DNA from: Myxococcus eversor
GTDB taxonomy: Bacteria; Myxococcota; Myxococcia; Myxococcales; Myxococcaceae
NCBI RefSeq assembly: GCF_010894455.1
Contig: NZ_JAAIXY010000001.1
Location: forward strand, 372,001-436,000
Direction of reading: 5' to 3'
Length of the DNA: 64,000 nucleotides
This document shows positions 1 through 9,237 of this stretch, one piece after another. A program made the translations under genes and the position numbers. Each line of letters opens with the position of its first letter. The first letter of the stretch is position 1. The notes beneath the pieces were generated by a model that was not told the DNA's origin, ran no database searches, and worked only from the letters and a program-made list of their open reading frames with translations.

Positions 1-585
1 CGCGAGCGCCGCCACGGGCTGCTCCAGCCGGACCAGCGTCGCCCCCAGGAGCCGGATGCCCCGGGGCCCGCCCGTGGGAGGAGTCGTCGTCGGCGGCGTG
101 CCCACCGAGGCGAGCGCGAGCGCCTCCGCGTCAGCCTCCACCGACTCGACGAGCGCACCCGACGGACGAGCAGGGCGCGTCAGCGCGCGGCCCGACCAGA
201 AGTTGACCCAGGTGCCCAGCGCATCCCCGCGAGCCCGCAGCGCGCCAGCCTCCACGTCCACGGTCAGCCGCACCAGCGTGCGGGCCCCCTGTGCGCGAGC
301 CACGCCCTCGGCGGCCTCCGCGCTCGGAGCGTCCACCACCGAGGGAGCCAATCCTTCCGCCGCCAGTCGCGCCGCCAGCACGCTGCCGACCGCGCGTCGC
401 AGCTCGGCCGAGCCTCCCGAGAAGTACAGCGCCACGGGCGCCTCGGCGGGCAGGGCGCGCACGTCCGACGCCAGCTCTTGCGAGAGGCGCTGGACGGCGG
501 ACACGGTTTCGTCGGTCGAGGACCGCGGCGCGGCGTGGGCCGTGAGTGCGAGCAGCAGCGGTGCGAGGACCTGGGCTCGGCTCAC
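1..585 (-). CDS. Exported hypothetical protein, 5' part only (runs off the left edge)
   Basis: The reading frame starts with GTG at 585 and stays open to the window edge (195 codons). The GTG overlaps the TGA stop of the penicillin-binding protein gene by 4 bases, so the two genes are probably translationally coupled. The N-terminus is a typical signal peptide with a hydrophobic stretch at about residues 5-15 ending in Ala-His-Ala-Ala. The visible part is Ala/Val/Glu-rich and includes a short Gly-Gly segment around residue 55. I do not recognise the family. Its position suggests an exported or envelope role alongside the peptidoglycan synthase, but that is inference. Confidence 0.7.
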   Translation of the reverse strand, partial: MSRAQVLAPLLLALTAHAAPRSSTDETVSAVQRLSQELASDVRALPAEAPVALYFSGGSAELRRAVGSVLAARLAAEGLAPSVVDAPSAEAAEGVARAQGARTLVRLTVDVEAGALRARGDALGTWVNFWSGRALTRPARPSGALVESVEADAEALALASVGTPPTTTPPTGGPRGIRLLGATLVRLEQPVAALA

Positions 586-3191
586 AAACCCTTCCTGTTG
601 TTTTCGTTGAGGAAGAACTCGTCGGTCGTCACCTGGCCCGGAGGCGGGGCCTCGGCGGTGGGCTGGGTGCCCTCGAGGAACGGCTCCAGCCGGCCCGGGA
701 CGGAGGCTCCGGCCAGCAGCCCCGTGACGGGGTCGATGCGTACCTGGAGGATGCCGGACGGCACCTCGAAGTCGCGCGCGGGCAGGCCCTCGTGGGCCAC
801 GCGCATGAACTGGAGCCAGATGGGCAGCGCGGCCCGGCCGCCCGTCTCACTTCCACCCAACGGCGAGTTGTCGTCGAAGCCCACCCACGCGCTGGCCACC
901 CAGTCCATCGTGTAGCCGGAGAACCACGTGTCCTTGGACTCCTGCGTGGTGCCCGTCTTGCCCGCGGCGGGGCGGTTCAGCTCGCGCACGGCCTTGGCCG
1001 TGCCTTCCTCCACCACGCTGCGCATCAGCGACGTGGTGAGGTACGCGACGGCGGGAGGCAGCATCTCCTCGAAGGCCGGCTGATGGTCCTCAAGCACCTT
1101 GCCGCGCGAGTCGCGCACGCGCAGGAGCATCAGCGGCTCCGCGTAGCGGCCATTGGACTGGAGCGTGGAGTAGGCGTTCACCGCCTCCAGCATCGTCACC
1201 TCGCCGGTGCCGAGCGCCAGCGTCAGGTTCTCCGGCAAGGGTGAGCGGATGCCCGCCCGGCGCGCGAAGTCGATGACCGTGGGCGGAGTCAGCGACTCGA
1301 TGAGCCGCACGGACACCGTGTTCTTCGACTTCGTCAGCGCCGTGCGCAGCGTCATCGGCCCTTCGAACTGCCGGTCATAGTTCTGGGGCCTCCACGCCTT
1401 GCCCGTGTACGGGTCCCGAATGGTCTCCGGCGCGTCGTTCACCATGGAGAGCGGCGTGTAGCGGCCACTTCCCAGGGCCGCGGCATAGAGGAACGGCTTG
1501 AAGGACGAGCCCGGCTGACGCTTGGCCTGCGTCGCGCGATTGAACGACGAGCGCGCCGCGTCGTACCCGCCCACCAGCGCCACCACGTTGCGGTTCTCCG
1601 GGCGGATGACCACCAGCCCACCCTGCACGAGCGGCACCTGGTCCAGCGTGGCCTCCACGAAGGCCGGCGCGGGAGGCGCCTTCAAGATTCGCACGTAGAC
1701 GAGCTGTCCCTTGGTGAAGACGTCCGAGATGTTCTTCGGCGCGCCCTTGCCCTTCTGCCGGGCCCACGTGACGGAGGGGTACGCAATCTCCGCGGTGCGG
1801 CCCACCAGGTCCACGCGCGCCACGTTCCGCTTCTCGTCCAGCTCCGTCACATAGCCCGTCAGCCGCAGCCCTTCCGAGAGGGGCTTCAGGAGCACCGCGC
1901 GCACCATCAGCTCCTCCTCGGAGGGAGGCGCCTCGTCCTCGGGCGTGAGGTCCGGGCGCTGCTCCTCCGCGCCGTCCTCCTCGGTCTCCGCCTTCGGCTC
2001 CGGCTTCTCCGCCTTCGCGAGCGGCGCCAGGTCCGCCACGTAGCCCTGGTCCTTCAGTCGACGGCCGGCCTCTTCGATTCGCGTGGCGACCATGCCGCGC
2101 AGCCGGGCCCACTGCGCGTCATCCAGCGTGCCGCGCGGACCGCGATAGCCCTGGCGCCGGTCCACGGCTTCGAGGCCCTCGCGCACGGCCTGCTCGGCGG
2201 CGACCTGGAGCTTGGGCACCATGGCGATGTCCACCCGCAGGCCGCCCTCCATCACCGCGTGCTCGCCATAGCGCTCGATGAGCGTGCGGCGAATCTCCTC
2301 CGCGTAGTACGGGCCCACGCCCTGCTGGGGACGCGGGGCCAGGACGATGGGCTTGTCCAGCTCCGCCTCCGCGATGTTGCGCGGCACGAAGCCATGGTTG
2401 GCCATCTGCCCGAGCACGTACCGCTGACGCGACTTCGCGCGCGTCATGTTCGTCTCCGGGTTGATGCGGTGGGGAATCTGCACGGTGCCCGCCAGCACCG
2501 CGGCCTCGCCCACGCTCAACTCCTTGGCGTGCTTGCCAAAATAATAGACCGCGGCCTCCTCCACGCCGTAGCGGCGCTTCCCGTAATAGGACTGGTTGAT
2601 GTAGAGGCCGAGAATCTGGTCCTTGGTGAGCGCCTCCTCGACGCGCGGGGTGAGAATCCACTCGCGAATCTTGCGCGACAGGCTGCGCTCGGGCGTGAGC
2701 AGCAGGTTCTTCACCACCTGCTGCGTAATCGTGGACGCGCCGGACTTGCGGCTGCCGGGGATGAGATTCTTGATGGCGGCGCGAGCGATGCCAAAGGGGT
2801 CCAGGCCCACGTGCTTGTAGAAGTCCGCGTCCTCGGCGGCCAGGAAGGCGTCGCGCACGTGGGGCGGCAGGTCCGCGACACGCACCACGGTGCGCTTCTC
2901 GAACGCGTACTCGGCGCAGATGCTCCCGTCCGCGCACGTCACCTTGGTGACCTGGGGCAACTGGTAGTGCTGGAGCGCGTCCACCGAGGGCAAATCCCGG
3001 CTGTAGTAGATGTACGCCCCCACGCCGACCAGCACGAAGAGCAACAGACCCACGGCGCCGGTGATGAGCAACCGCTTGGTCCACTTCCAGAGGCGCGCGC
3101 CGAATCCAGGGCGCGGCGGAACGGGCGCGGGCGCCGGGGTGGAAGGAGGAGGAGCTTCGGGCGGAGTGGGCATTACACGGGCCAGGGTCAT
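582..3191 (-). CDS. Class A penicillin-binding protein (PBP1A family, bifunctional peptidoglycan synthase)
   Basis: This 869-residue protein polymerises lipid II into glycan strands and cross-links the peptides on the periplasmic face of the inner membrane. It has a Pro-rich cytoplasmic tail, one membrane anchor at about residues 40-63, and a GT51 transglycosylase domain at about 100-280 with catalytic Glu120 in the AAEDADF motif. The transpeptidase domain at about 525-800 has all three motifs: S562-S-F-K565, S622-K-N624 and K745-T-G747. An acidic insertion at about 395-430 lies between the domains. The ATG at 3191 follows a GAGAAG box; an ATG seven codons in is an alternative. The downstream exported gene overlaps by 4 bases. 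Confidence 0.97.
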   Translation of the reverse strand: MTLARVMPTPPEAPPPSTPAPAPVPPRPGFGARLWKWTKRLLITGAVGLLLFVLVGVGAYIYYSRDLPSVDALQHYQLPQVTKVTCADGSICAEYAFEKRTVVRVADLPPHVRDAFLAAEDADFYKHVGLDPFGIARAAIKNLIPGSRKSGASTITQQVVKNLLLTPERSLSRKIREWILTPRVEEALTKDQILGLYINQSYYGKRRYGVEEAAVYYFGKHAKELSVGEAAVLAGTVQIPHRINPETNMTRAKSRQRYVLGQMANHGFVPRNIAEAELDKPIVLAPRPQQGVGPYYAEEIRRTLIERYGEHAVMEGGLRVDIAMVPKLQVAAEQAVREGLEAVDRRQGYRGPRGTLDDAQWARLRGMVATRIEEAGRRLKDQGYVADLAPLAKAEKPEPKAETEEDGAEEQRPDLTPEDEAPPSEEELMVRAVLLKPLSEGLRLTGYVTELDEKRNVARVDLVGRTAEIAYPSVTWARQKGKGAPKNISDVFTKGQLVYVRILKAPPAPAFVEATLDQVPLVQGGLVVIRPENRNVVALVGGYDAARSSFNRATQAKRQPGSSFKPFLYAAALGSGRYTPLSMVNDAPETIRDPYTGKAWRPQNYDRQFEGPMTLRTALTKSKNTVSVRLIESLTPPTVIDFARRAGIRSPLPENLTLALGTGEVTMLEAVNAYSTLQSNGRYAEPLMLLRVRDSRGKVLEDHQPAFEEMLPPAVAYLTTSLMRSVVEEGTAKAVRELNRPAAGKTGTTQESKDTWFSGYTMDWVASAWVGFDDNSPLGGSETGGRAALPIWLQFMRVAHEGLPARDFEVPSGILQVRIDPVTGLLAGASVPGRLEPFLEGTQPTAEAPPPGQVTTDEFFLNENNRKGL

Positions 3192-3250
3192 GTGCTTCTC
3201 GACGGGGGCTGCACGTTAGACCAAGTCGGCATCTGAAATCGGGAATCGGA

Positions 3251-3276
3251 CCGGCCTCCTTTCGTCCGGAGGCCGG
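3251..3276. terminator. Hairpin between the PBP and TPR genes
   Basis: A perfect 9-bp stem (3251-3259 with 3268-3276) encloses an 8-nt loop. It lies just after the stop of the minus-strand TPR gene and before the PBP start, as expected for a terminator of the TPR gene. There is no long U-tract. Confidence 0.55.
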
Positions 3277-3294
3277 CCTGCGGGCAGGGGAGCG

Positions 3295-4350
3295 CTACGG
3301 CGCCACGGGCCGCGGAGAGAGGCCCTCCTGTCCGCGAGCCTCGGGCGAGTCCAGGTCCACCTGGGCCACGCGGCTCATGCGGTCCGCGTTGACGCGGGCC
3401 TGGACGTAGCGCGGGGACAGCCGGGTGGCGGTGCCATACGCGGCGCGGGCCTCCTCCTTACGGCCCAGCCGCTCCCACGCCACGCCGAGGTTGTTGTGCA
3501 CGTAGGCCACGTTCGGCAGCAGCTCCGCGGCCTGCGTGAGCACCTCGGCCGCCTTCGCGTTCTCTCCCGCGCGCAGGTACGCGAAGCCCAGGTTGTTGAG
3601 CGCGTAGCCATGCTCGGGCTCCAGGTGCACGGCCTGCTGGAAGCGGAGGATGGCCGACGTCAGTTCGCCGCCGACCAGGTGTGCCCGGCCGAGCACCTGA
3701 TACGCCTCCGCGTCCTCGGGAGCGCGCAGCACGGCCTCCTCGCCCACGCGCACCGCCTCCGCGTGACGTCCCAGGGACACGAGCAGGCGGGCCTGCTGGA
3801 TGAGGGCGCCCGCGTCCTCGGGAACCAGGTGGCCCAGTCGCGCGTACGCCAGCAGCGCGACGTCGGACTGGCCTTGGAGGCGGGCGAGCCGTGCGGCCTG
3901 CGTCAGCGCGTCCGTGTCGGCCGGGTCGTCATGCAGCGCGCGGCGCACCTCGGTGAGCGCGCCCGACACGTCACCCAGCTCTCGCAGCGAGCGCGCGCGT
4001 CCCAGGTGGTCCACGCGCCGCCCGTGCTCGTGGGGCAGCGCCAGGGCGTCCTCGGGCGCGGGGCGGGGCGCCTGCTCGACGATGGGGCTCGTCACTTCCG
4101 GAGGGGCGAGGGGAATGAGTCGCGGGGCCTCGGCGAAGTCGCTCGGCACCACGGGGGTGACGGCTTCGCGGGTGCGCGCGTGCTGCTCGGCGAGCGCGAG
4201 CCACGGGCGCAGCGAGGCGGGCAGGGGCACGTCGGTCCACGCGGCCAGGCCGAGCGCGGCGAGGCAGGTGGGCAGCAGGGACTTCTTCAGCGCGGGGGGC
4301 AGGGTGAAACCCAGGGTGCGGCGGGTGGCCTTCCTCGTCCTCGGGCTCAT
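3295..4350 (-). CDS. TPR-repeat protein with N-terminal membrane/signal segment
   Basis: The protein has 351 residues from the ATG at 4350, which follows a GGAGTCGAGG ribosome-binding region. The open frame extends further upstream, but that part collides with the oppositely oriented exonuclease III leader and is not used here. The N-terminus is basic, followed by a hydrophobic segment at about residues 25-45, so the protein is probably membrane-anchored or exported. From about residue 115 to the C-terminus there are five to six tetratricopeptide repeats with the usual Ala/Gly/Leu spacing, including two with the NNLG signature. TPRs mediate protein-protein contacts; no enzymatic domain is visible. 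A hairpin follows the gene. Confidence 0.85.
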   Translation of the reverse strand: MSPRTRKATRRTLGFTLPPALKKSLLPTCLAALGLAAWTDVPLPASLRPWLALAEQHARTREAVTPVVPSDFAEAPRLIPLAPPEVTSPIVEQAPRPAPEDALALPHEHGRRVDHLGRARSLRELGDVSGALTEVRRALHDDPADTDALTQAARLARLQGQSDVALLAYARLGHLVPEDAGALIQQARLLVSLGRHAEAVRVGEEAVLRAPEDAEAYQVLGRAHLVGGELTSAILRFQQAVHLEPEHGYALNNLGFAYLRAGENAKAAEVLTQAAELLPNVAYVHNNLGVAWERLGRKEEARAAYGTATRLSPRYVQARVNADRMSRVAQVDLDSPEARGQEGLSPRPVAP

Positions 4351-4546
4351 GGCGACCTCGACTCCAGGCGGGGCGTTCGAGAAGAACGCTCCGAGAGGGC
4401 TCCTGTGGGAGTCCTCCCACCCGGGGCTATTGCGATGGGCGTGCCAGGGGCCTGCCCCGAGGGCGTGCGACGGGGTGTGTCCCTGGGGCCGCACGCGAGG
4501 GGGAAAACCGTGGCGGGGGCGTGGGTGTCGTGCGACGGTGCCCGCG

Positions 4547-5317
4547 ATGAAAATCGCCACCTGGAACGTGAACTCGGTACGGGCCCGGCAGGAGCGACTG
4601 CTCGAGTGGTTGAAGAGCGCGCAGCCGGACATCCTCTGCCTGCAGGAGCTGAAGTGCACGGAGGACGACTTCCCGATGGAGGCCGTGCGCGACGCCGGCT
4701 ACCACGCGGCGGTCCACGGGCAGAAGACCTACAACGGCGTGGCCATCCTCGCGAAGGAGGCGCCGCGCGACGTGGTGAAGGGGCTGTCGGACGGCGTGGA
4801 TGACACGCACGCGCGCCTCATCGCCGCGACGGTGGCGGGCATCCGCGTGGTGAGCGCGTACGCGCCCAATGGCCAGACGGTGGACTCGCCCCAGTACGAG
4901 TACAAGCTGGAGTGGTACGGCCGCCTGCGGCGCTACCTGGACACGCGGCACAAGCCCGACGAGGCGCTGGTGCTCGGGGGCGACTGGAACGTGGCGCCCG
5001 AGGACATCGACACCTACGACCCGAAGCTCTGGGAAGGGCAGACGCTCTTCACGCTGAAGGAGCGGGACGCGCTCCAGCGGCTGCGCGCCTTCGGACTGAC
5101 GGACGCGTACCGGAAGCTGTACCCGGACACGCAGCGCTTCTCGTGGTGGGACTACCGGATGCTCGGCTTCCCGAAGAACCTGGGCCTGCGCATCGACCAC
5201 CTCTACGTGTCGGCGCCGCTGGTGCCTCGGCTGACGGGCGCGGACACGGACCGGGAGGCGCGCAAGGGCAAGCAGCCCTCGGACCATGCGCCGGTGTGGC
5301 TGGAACTGAAGGACTGA
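4547..5317 (+). CDS. xth: Exodeoxyribonuclease III (AP endonuclease)
   Basis: The product (256 residues) belongs to the endonuclease/exonuclease/phosphatase superfamily that cleaves DNA 5' to abasic sites and trims 3' ends in base-excision repair. The start MKIATWNVNS carries metal/substrate-binding Asn7, and Glu34 lies in LQELK. Further signatures are GGDWNVAP in the middle and the C-terminal SDHAP motif with the catalytic Asp-His pair. The length is normal for the family. It is divergent from the TPR gene, with about 200 bp between the starts, and the lipoprotein gene follows 16 bp downstream. Confidence 0.96.
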   Translation: MKIATWNVNSVRARQERLLEWLKSAQPDILCLQELKCTEDDFPMEAVRDAGYHAAVHGQKTYNGVAILAKEAPRDVVKGLSDGVDDTHARLIAATVAGIRVVSAYAPNGQTVDSPQYEYKLEWYGRLRRYLDTRHKPDEALVLGGDWNVAPEDIDTYDPKLWEGQTLFTLKERDALQRLRAFGLTDAYRKLYPDTQRFSWWDYRMLGFPKNLGLRIDHLYVSAPLVPRLTGADTDREARKGKQPSDHAPVWLELKD

Positions 5318-5333
5318 AGTCGGGAGGACAGGC

Positions 5334-6191
5334 GTGACTCGGATGCGATGGCCGATGCTGTGCGTGGGGTTGGGGATGTTCCTCGTGGGCTGCGCATCGA
5401 CGGGGAAGCCTCCCGCCGCCGCGGCCGAGCCCGTGCCCGCGCATCAACTCTTCACGCTCGCCTCGGCGACGCTGAAGGAGGAGCGGCGCATCGCCGTCTA
5501 CACTCCCCCGGGATACGACGCGGCGACGGACGCGCGCTTCCCGGTGCTCTACATGCCGGACGGTGGGCTCCAGGAGGACTTCCCGCATGTCGCCTCGGCC
5601 GTCGACGCGGCGATTCGCGCGGGCGAGCTGCGGCCGATGCTCGTGGTGGGCATCGAGAACACGGTGCGCAGGCGTGACATGACGGGGCCCACGACGGTGG
5701 CCAGTGACAAGGAGATTGCTCCCATCACCGGAGGCTCGGAGGCGTTCCGCGCGTTCATCCGCGACGAGCTGATGACGGAGGTCCGTCGGCGTTATCGCGT
5801 GACGGAGGAGCGGGCCATCATCGGCGAGTCGCTCGCGGGGCTGTTCATCGTGGAGACGTTCTTCCTGGAGCCGGACCTGTTCGGCACGTACCTGGCCCTG
5901 AGCCCCAGCATCTGGTGGAACGCGGAGTCACTGGTGCGTCAGGCGGGCGAGCGGCTCGCGGCCCGCGCGGACCTGCGCGCGGAGCTGTACGTGTCGTCGG
6001 CGAACGAGGTGGATGACATCGTCCCCGCCGTCGCTCGGCTGGGGGAGGTCCTCCGGGTGAGCGCGCCCGTGGGGCTGAAGTGGGAGGTCGAGCCCCGGCC
6101 GGACCTTCGCCACGACAACATCTACCGGTCCTCCGCGCCGGGCGTGCTGCGCAAGTGGCTGCCACCGACGCAGGGCGCGGCCACACGGTAA
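5334..6191 (+). CDS. Esterase-like lipoprotein (alpha/beta hydrolase, enterochelin esterase type)
   Basis: This 285-residue protein starts at a GTG after a clear GGGAGGA site. A lipoprotein signal peptide ends in LVGC with the lipidated Cys at residue 20, so it should sit in the outer membrane or periplasm. The remainder resembles the Fes/IroE esterase family: a YTPPGYD strand near residue 56, VLYMPDGG, and the nucleophile elbow GESLAGL with Ser166. A later Arg-His-Asp segment near residue 263 may supply the catalytic His. The substrate cannot be read from the sequence; siderophore or other ester hydrolysis is plausible. It closely follows xth but is probably functionally unrelated. Confidence 0.85.
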   Translation: MTRMRWPMLCVGLGMFLVGCASTGKPPAAAAEPVPAHQLFTLASATLKEERRIAVYTPPGYDAATDARFPVLYMPDGGLQEDFPHVASAVDAAIRAGELRPMLVVGIENTVRRRDMTGPTTVASDKEIAPITGGSEAFRAFIRDELMTEVRRRYRVTEERAIIGESLAGLFIVETFFLEPDLFGTYLALSPSIWWNAESLVRQAGERLAARADLRAELYVSSANEVDDIVPAVARLGEVLRVSAPVGLKWEVEPRPDLRHDNIYRSSAPGVLRKWLPPTQGAATR

Positions 6192-6223
6192 CGAGACGTT
6201 CGGCCTTCGGGTGCCGGCTGGAA

Positions 6224-6229
6224 TAGAGT
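6224..6229 (+). promoter_or_regulatory. -10-like hexamer just upstream of thrC
   Basis: TAGAGT lies 9 nt before the thrC ATG, with no Shine-Dalgarno sequence between them. This fits a near-leaderless transcript. Confidence 0.4.
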
Positions 6230-6238
6230 CGGCGTCCC

Positions 6239-7411
6239 ATGCCTGTCATCCGACTCGACTGTACGAAGTGCGACCGGACCTTCGCGCCTGGCGTCGTGCT
6301 CAACCTGTGCACGTCCTGCAGCGCACCGCTCTTCGCGCGCTACGACTTGGAGCGCGCCGCGAAGACGCTACGGCCCGAGGCCCTGGCGACGCGGGAGCGC
6401 TCCATGTGGCGCTACCACGAGGTGATGCCCGTGGAGGACCCGGCCCAGCGGCTCAGCCTGGGCGAGGGCTTCACGCCGCTGCTCAAGGCGCCGCGCCTGT
6501 CGGAGTGGCTGGGCTTGAAGCACGTCATGGTGAAGGACGAGGGAGGCAATCCCACCGGCTCGTTCAAGGCGCGCGGCCTGTCGGCGGCGGTGAGCATGGC
6601 GAAGGTGCTGGGCGCGAAGGCGGTGTGCCTGCCCTCGGCGGGAAACGCCGGGAGCGCCCTGGCTGCCTATGCGGCGCGAGGGGGCCTGGAGGCCCATGTC
6701 TTCGTGCCCAAGGACATCGCGAGTCTCTTCCTGATGGAGACCCGTGCCTACGGCGCGCACGTCGAGACGGTGGACGGCCTCATCACCGACGCGGGGCGGG
6801 TCTGCGCGGGGCTCGCGCGCGAGCATGGCTGGTACGAGTGCGCCACGCTGAAGGAGCCCTACCGCGTGGAGGGCAAGAAGACGATGGGCTACGAACTGGC
6901 GGAGCAGCTCGACTGGACGCTGCCGGACGTCATCCTCTATCCGACGGGCGGCGGCACCGGGCTCATCGGCATGTGGAAGGCGTTCGAGGAGATGGAGACC
7001 ATGGGGCTCATCGGCTCGAAGCGCCCGAGGATGGTCGCGGTGCAGGCCGAAGGCTGCGCGCCCATCGTGAAGGCCCACGCGGAGGGCCAGCCGGATGCCC
7101 CCATGTGGCCTGGGGCGACGACGCATGCGCACGGCCTGCGAGTGCCCAAGGCGCTGGGCGACTTCCTCATCCTCCGAGCCGTGAAGGCCAGCGGCGGGAC
7201 GGCCATCTCCGTCACCGAGGAGGAAATCGTGCAGGGCACGAAGGAACTCGCGGCCTCCGAGGGACTCTTCGCCGCACCGGAGGGCGGTGCCTGTGTGGCC
7301 GCGCTGCGCAAGCTCCACTCCGCAGGACAGGTGACGCCGGACGAGTCCGTGGTGGTCTTCAACACGGGCACGGGCTTCAAGTACGTGGAGAACATGGCCC
7401 CGCTCTGGTGA
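6239..7411 (+). CDS. thrC: Threonine synthase
   Basis: The protein (390 residues) is a PLP enzyme that converts O-phosphohomoserine to threonine. A small zinc ribbon at the N-terminus has Cys8/Cys11 and Cys24/Cys27. The fold-type II core carries the GEGFTPL entry motif and the PLP-binding Lys110 in GSFKARG, followed by the SAGNAGSA loop and a phosphate-binding TGGGTGL segment around residue 240. The length fits the archaeal/short bacterial ThrC type. No other threonine-pathway genes lie nearby. The TAGAGT box 9 nt upstream suggests an individual promoter. Confidence 0.93.
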   Translation: MPVIRLDCTKCDRTFAPGVVLNLCTSCSAPLFARYDLERAAKTLRPEALATRERSMWRYHEVMPVEDPAQRLSLGEGFTPLLKAPRLSEWLGLKHVMVKDEGGNPTGSFKARGLSAAVSMAKVLGAKAVCLPSAGNAGSALAAYAARGGLEAHVFVPKDIASLFLMETRAYGAHVETVDGLITDAGRVCAGLAREHGWYECATLKEPYRVEGKKTMGYELAEQLDWTLPDVILYPTGGGTGLIGMWKAFEEMETMGLIGSKRPRMVAVQAEGCAPIVKAHAEGQPDAPMWPGATTHAHGLRVPKALGDFLILRAVKASGGTAISVTEEEIVQGTKELAASEGLFAAPEGGACVAALRKLHSAGQVTPDESVVVFNTGTGFKYVENMAPLW

Positions 7412-7436
7412 GCGCGAAAGCGACAGGCGCACGACA

Positions 7437-8267
7437 ATGCACGAAGCGAACTCGTTGCGATGGGCGCGCCTGCTCGTGAGTGGCGCGTGGCTCCTCGGCC
7501 TCACCCACTGCGGAACTCCTCGTGCCGTCACGCGCGAGGACCCGCCGGCCCAGGTCCAGGCCTCGCCCTCTGTGTCCTCGGATGGTCGCGTGCATGCCCG
7601 CCCCAGCGCGGCGCCCACCGAGCCCGGACTCGTGGGGTTGCATCCGCTGGGCCTTGGAGGCGGCAAGCGAGACGGCCTGCTCTACGTGCCCCGTTCCTAT
7701 CGCCCGGGGCAGCCCGCGCCGCTGATGGTGCTGCTGCACGGCGCGATGGGAAACGCGGCGCAGATGCTGGAGGTGACACAGGCGCTGGCGGAGGCCGAGG
7801 GCCTCATCCTGGTGATACCGGAGTCGCGGGGCGTGACGTGGGACCACAAGCTGGCGACAGGCAGCGAGGACCTTGCCTTCATCGACCGGGCCCTGGCCCA
7901 CGTCTTCGCGCGCCATGCCGTGGCGAAGGAGCAGCTCTCCGTCGCGGGCTTCTCGGATGGCGCGTCGTATGCGCTGGCGCTCGGCATCCTCAACGGAGAC
8001 CTGTTCCCGCGCATCCTCGCCTTCTCACCCGGGTTCGTTGACGCGGCGGAGCCCCGGGGCGTGCCGCGTGTCTTCATCGCCCATGGTGACAAGGACGCGG
8101 TGCTGCCCGTCGAGCAGAGCGGCCGTCGCATCGTCGCCGAGTTGGGCGCGGCGGGCTTCGACGTGCGCTACCTGGAGTTCGCCGGAGGCCACTCCCTGCC
8201 CCAGGACGTGCTTCGCGCCGCCGCACAGTGGCTTCACGAACCGACTTCGCCCGTGAGCGCGGAATAG
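7437..8267 (+). CDS. Lipoprotein alpha/beta hydrolase (phospholipase/carboxylesterase family)
   Basis: The product (276 residues) has a lipoprotein signal peptide ending in LTHC (Cys25). After a Pro/Ala/Ser linker comes an alpha/beta-hydrolase domain from about residue 75. It contains the oxyanion region LLHGAMGN, the nucleophile elbow GFSDGAS with Ser173, Asp220 in HGDKDAVLP and His252 in GGHSLP. This complete triad matches the polyhydroxybutyrate-depolymerase/phospholipase-carboxylesterase group (LpqC/PhaC-like esterases). It is probably secreted to the periplasm or outer membrane, where it would hydrolyse ester substrates. It starts 25 bp after thrC ends. Confidence 0.87.
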   Translation: MHEANSLRWARLLVSGAWLLGLTHCGTPRAVTREDPPAQVQASPSVSSDGRVHARPSAAPTEPGLVGLHPLGLGGGKRDGLLYVPRSYRPGQPAPLMVLLHGAMGNAAQMLEVTQALAEAEGLILVIPESRGVTWDHKLATGSEDLAFIDRALAHVFARHAVAKEQLSVAGFSDGASYALALGILNGDLFPRILAFSPGFVDAAEPRGVPRVFIAHGDKDAVLPVEQSGRRIVAELGAAGFDVRYLEFAGGHSLPQDVLRAAAQWLHEPTSPVSAE

Positions 8268-8280
8268 CCTCGGGTCCTCC

Positions 8281-9144
8281 TCACAGCCACTTCGGACGAA
8301 CCCAGTCCAGGAAGCGGTCCTTGGCCTTCTCGAGGGGCTCCGTCACGTTGTCCCAGACCTGCTTGCCCGCGTCCTTCAGGCCTTTGACAATCTGGTCCTT
8401 GAGCTCCTTCAGCTCGCCGGTGGCCTTGGAGAAGTCCCAGTTCGGGTCGCCCTTGCCCGCGCGCAGCTCCTTCACCGCCGCGTCGAGATACGCGGTCTGG
8501 TCCTTGCCGCTCTCTCCGATGAACGGACGCTTGCCGTCGAAGTAGCCCTGCCTGACGGCGTCCTGGATGAGCTCGCCCTGCTGCTCGGGGTTGAGGTCTC
8601 CCCACTTCTTGCCGTCCTTGGCACCCGCTTCCCAGTCGTAGCCCTGTCCCGCGCTCTGGGCGACCAGGGCCTTGGCGGCGTAATCCGCGCCATGGTTCTG
8701 GTACTGCCAGACGTGGGTGGCCTCGTGGGTGAGCAGGTCCTTCGACGGCGGGAAGTTCGTCGGAGAGCCGTCCTGCGCCTTCGGGTTGACGAGAATCTTG
8801 TTCCCCGCGGTGAAGGCGGGCGTGTAGCGACTCAGGTTGTCGAAGAGGGACGCGGGGCCCTCCACCACGCGGACCTTGTCCAGGTCCACGCTGTCTCCGA
8901 AGACGCCCTTCAGGTCCTTCTTCTGCGCGTCCGTCAGTGGCTTGCCCTCGAGCTTCTCGGCGGCGTCCAGGACCTTCTTGAGGACCTCCTTGCCGGGGAT
9001 GGCCGCGGAGGGAATGAACTCATCGACGATGGGCGAGGCCACCGACTGTGCCGCCACCGGCTTCGCCTGGGCCTTGGGCGCCACTTCCTCCTCGGGCCGG
9101 CGATAGGGAACAGTCCGTTGATTCTGGATGCGAACAGGGGCCAT
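8281..9144 (-). CDS. Zincin-like protein (DUF4157/Rhs-associated metallopeptidase type)
   Basis: The protein has 287 residues from the ATG at 9144, which follows a good GAGGAG site 8 nt upstream. An Ala/Pro-rich N-terminal tail of about 50 residues lacks a signal peptide. A predicted zinc-binding HEATH motif (His140, Glu141, His144) follows, in the context LLTHEATHVWQYQNHG, which resembles the DUF4157 and Rhs-associated HExxH families often found near contractile-injection or polymorphic-toxin systems. The C-terminal 100 residues are helical and Lys/Asp-rich. No injection-system genes are adjacent, so its partner is unknown. It converges with the hydrolase gene, separated by 13 bp. Confidence 0.78.
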   Translation of the reverse strand: MAPVRIQNQRTVPYRRPEEEVAPKAQAKPVAAQSVASPIVDEFIPSAAIPGKEVLKKVLDAAEKLEGKPLTDAQKKDLKGVFGDSVDLDKVRVVEGPASLFDNLSRYTPAFTAGNKILVNPKAQDGSPTNFPPSKDLLTHEATHVWQYQNHGADYAAKALVAQSAGQGYDWEAGAKDGKKWGDLNPEQQGELIQDAVRQGYFDGKRPFIGESGKDQTAYLDAAVKELRAGKGDPNWDFSKATGELKELKDQIVKGLKDAGKQVWDNVTEPLEKAKDRFLDWVRPKWL

Positions 9145-9237
9145 CGCGTGACTCCTCGTGGAGAGGGGGGCTGAGTCATTTGAATTGTCCGCAGTCGCCT
9201 TCGTTTTGTTTCCTCGAATTGTGAGATGTGTGAGTCC

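Noticed and set aside
4351..4659. N-terminal extension of the TPR protein to 4659
   Set aside because: The extension overlaps the divergent xth start, is Arg/His/Pro-rich and carries no family sequence. The ATG at 4350 has a ribosome site.
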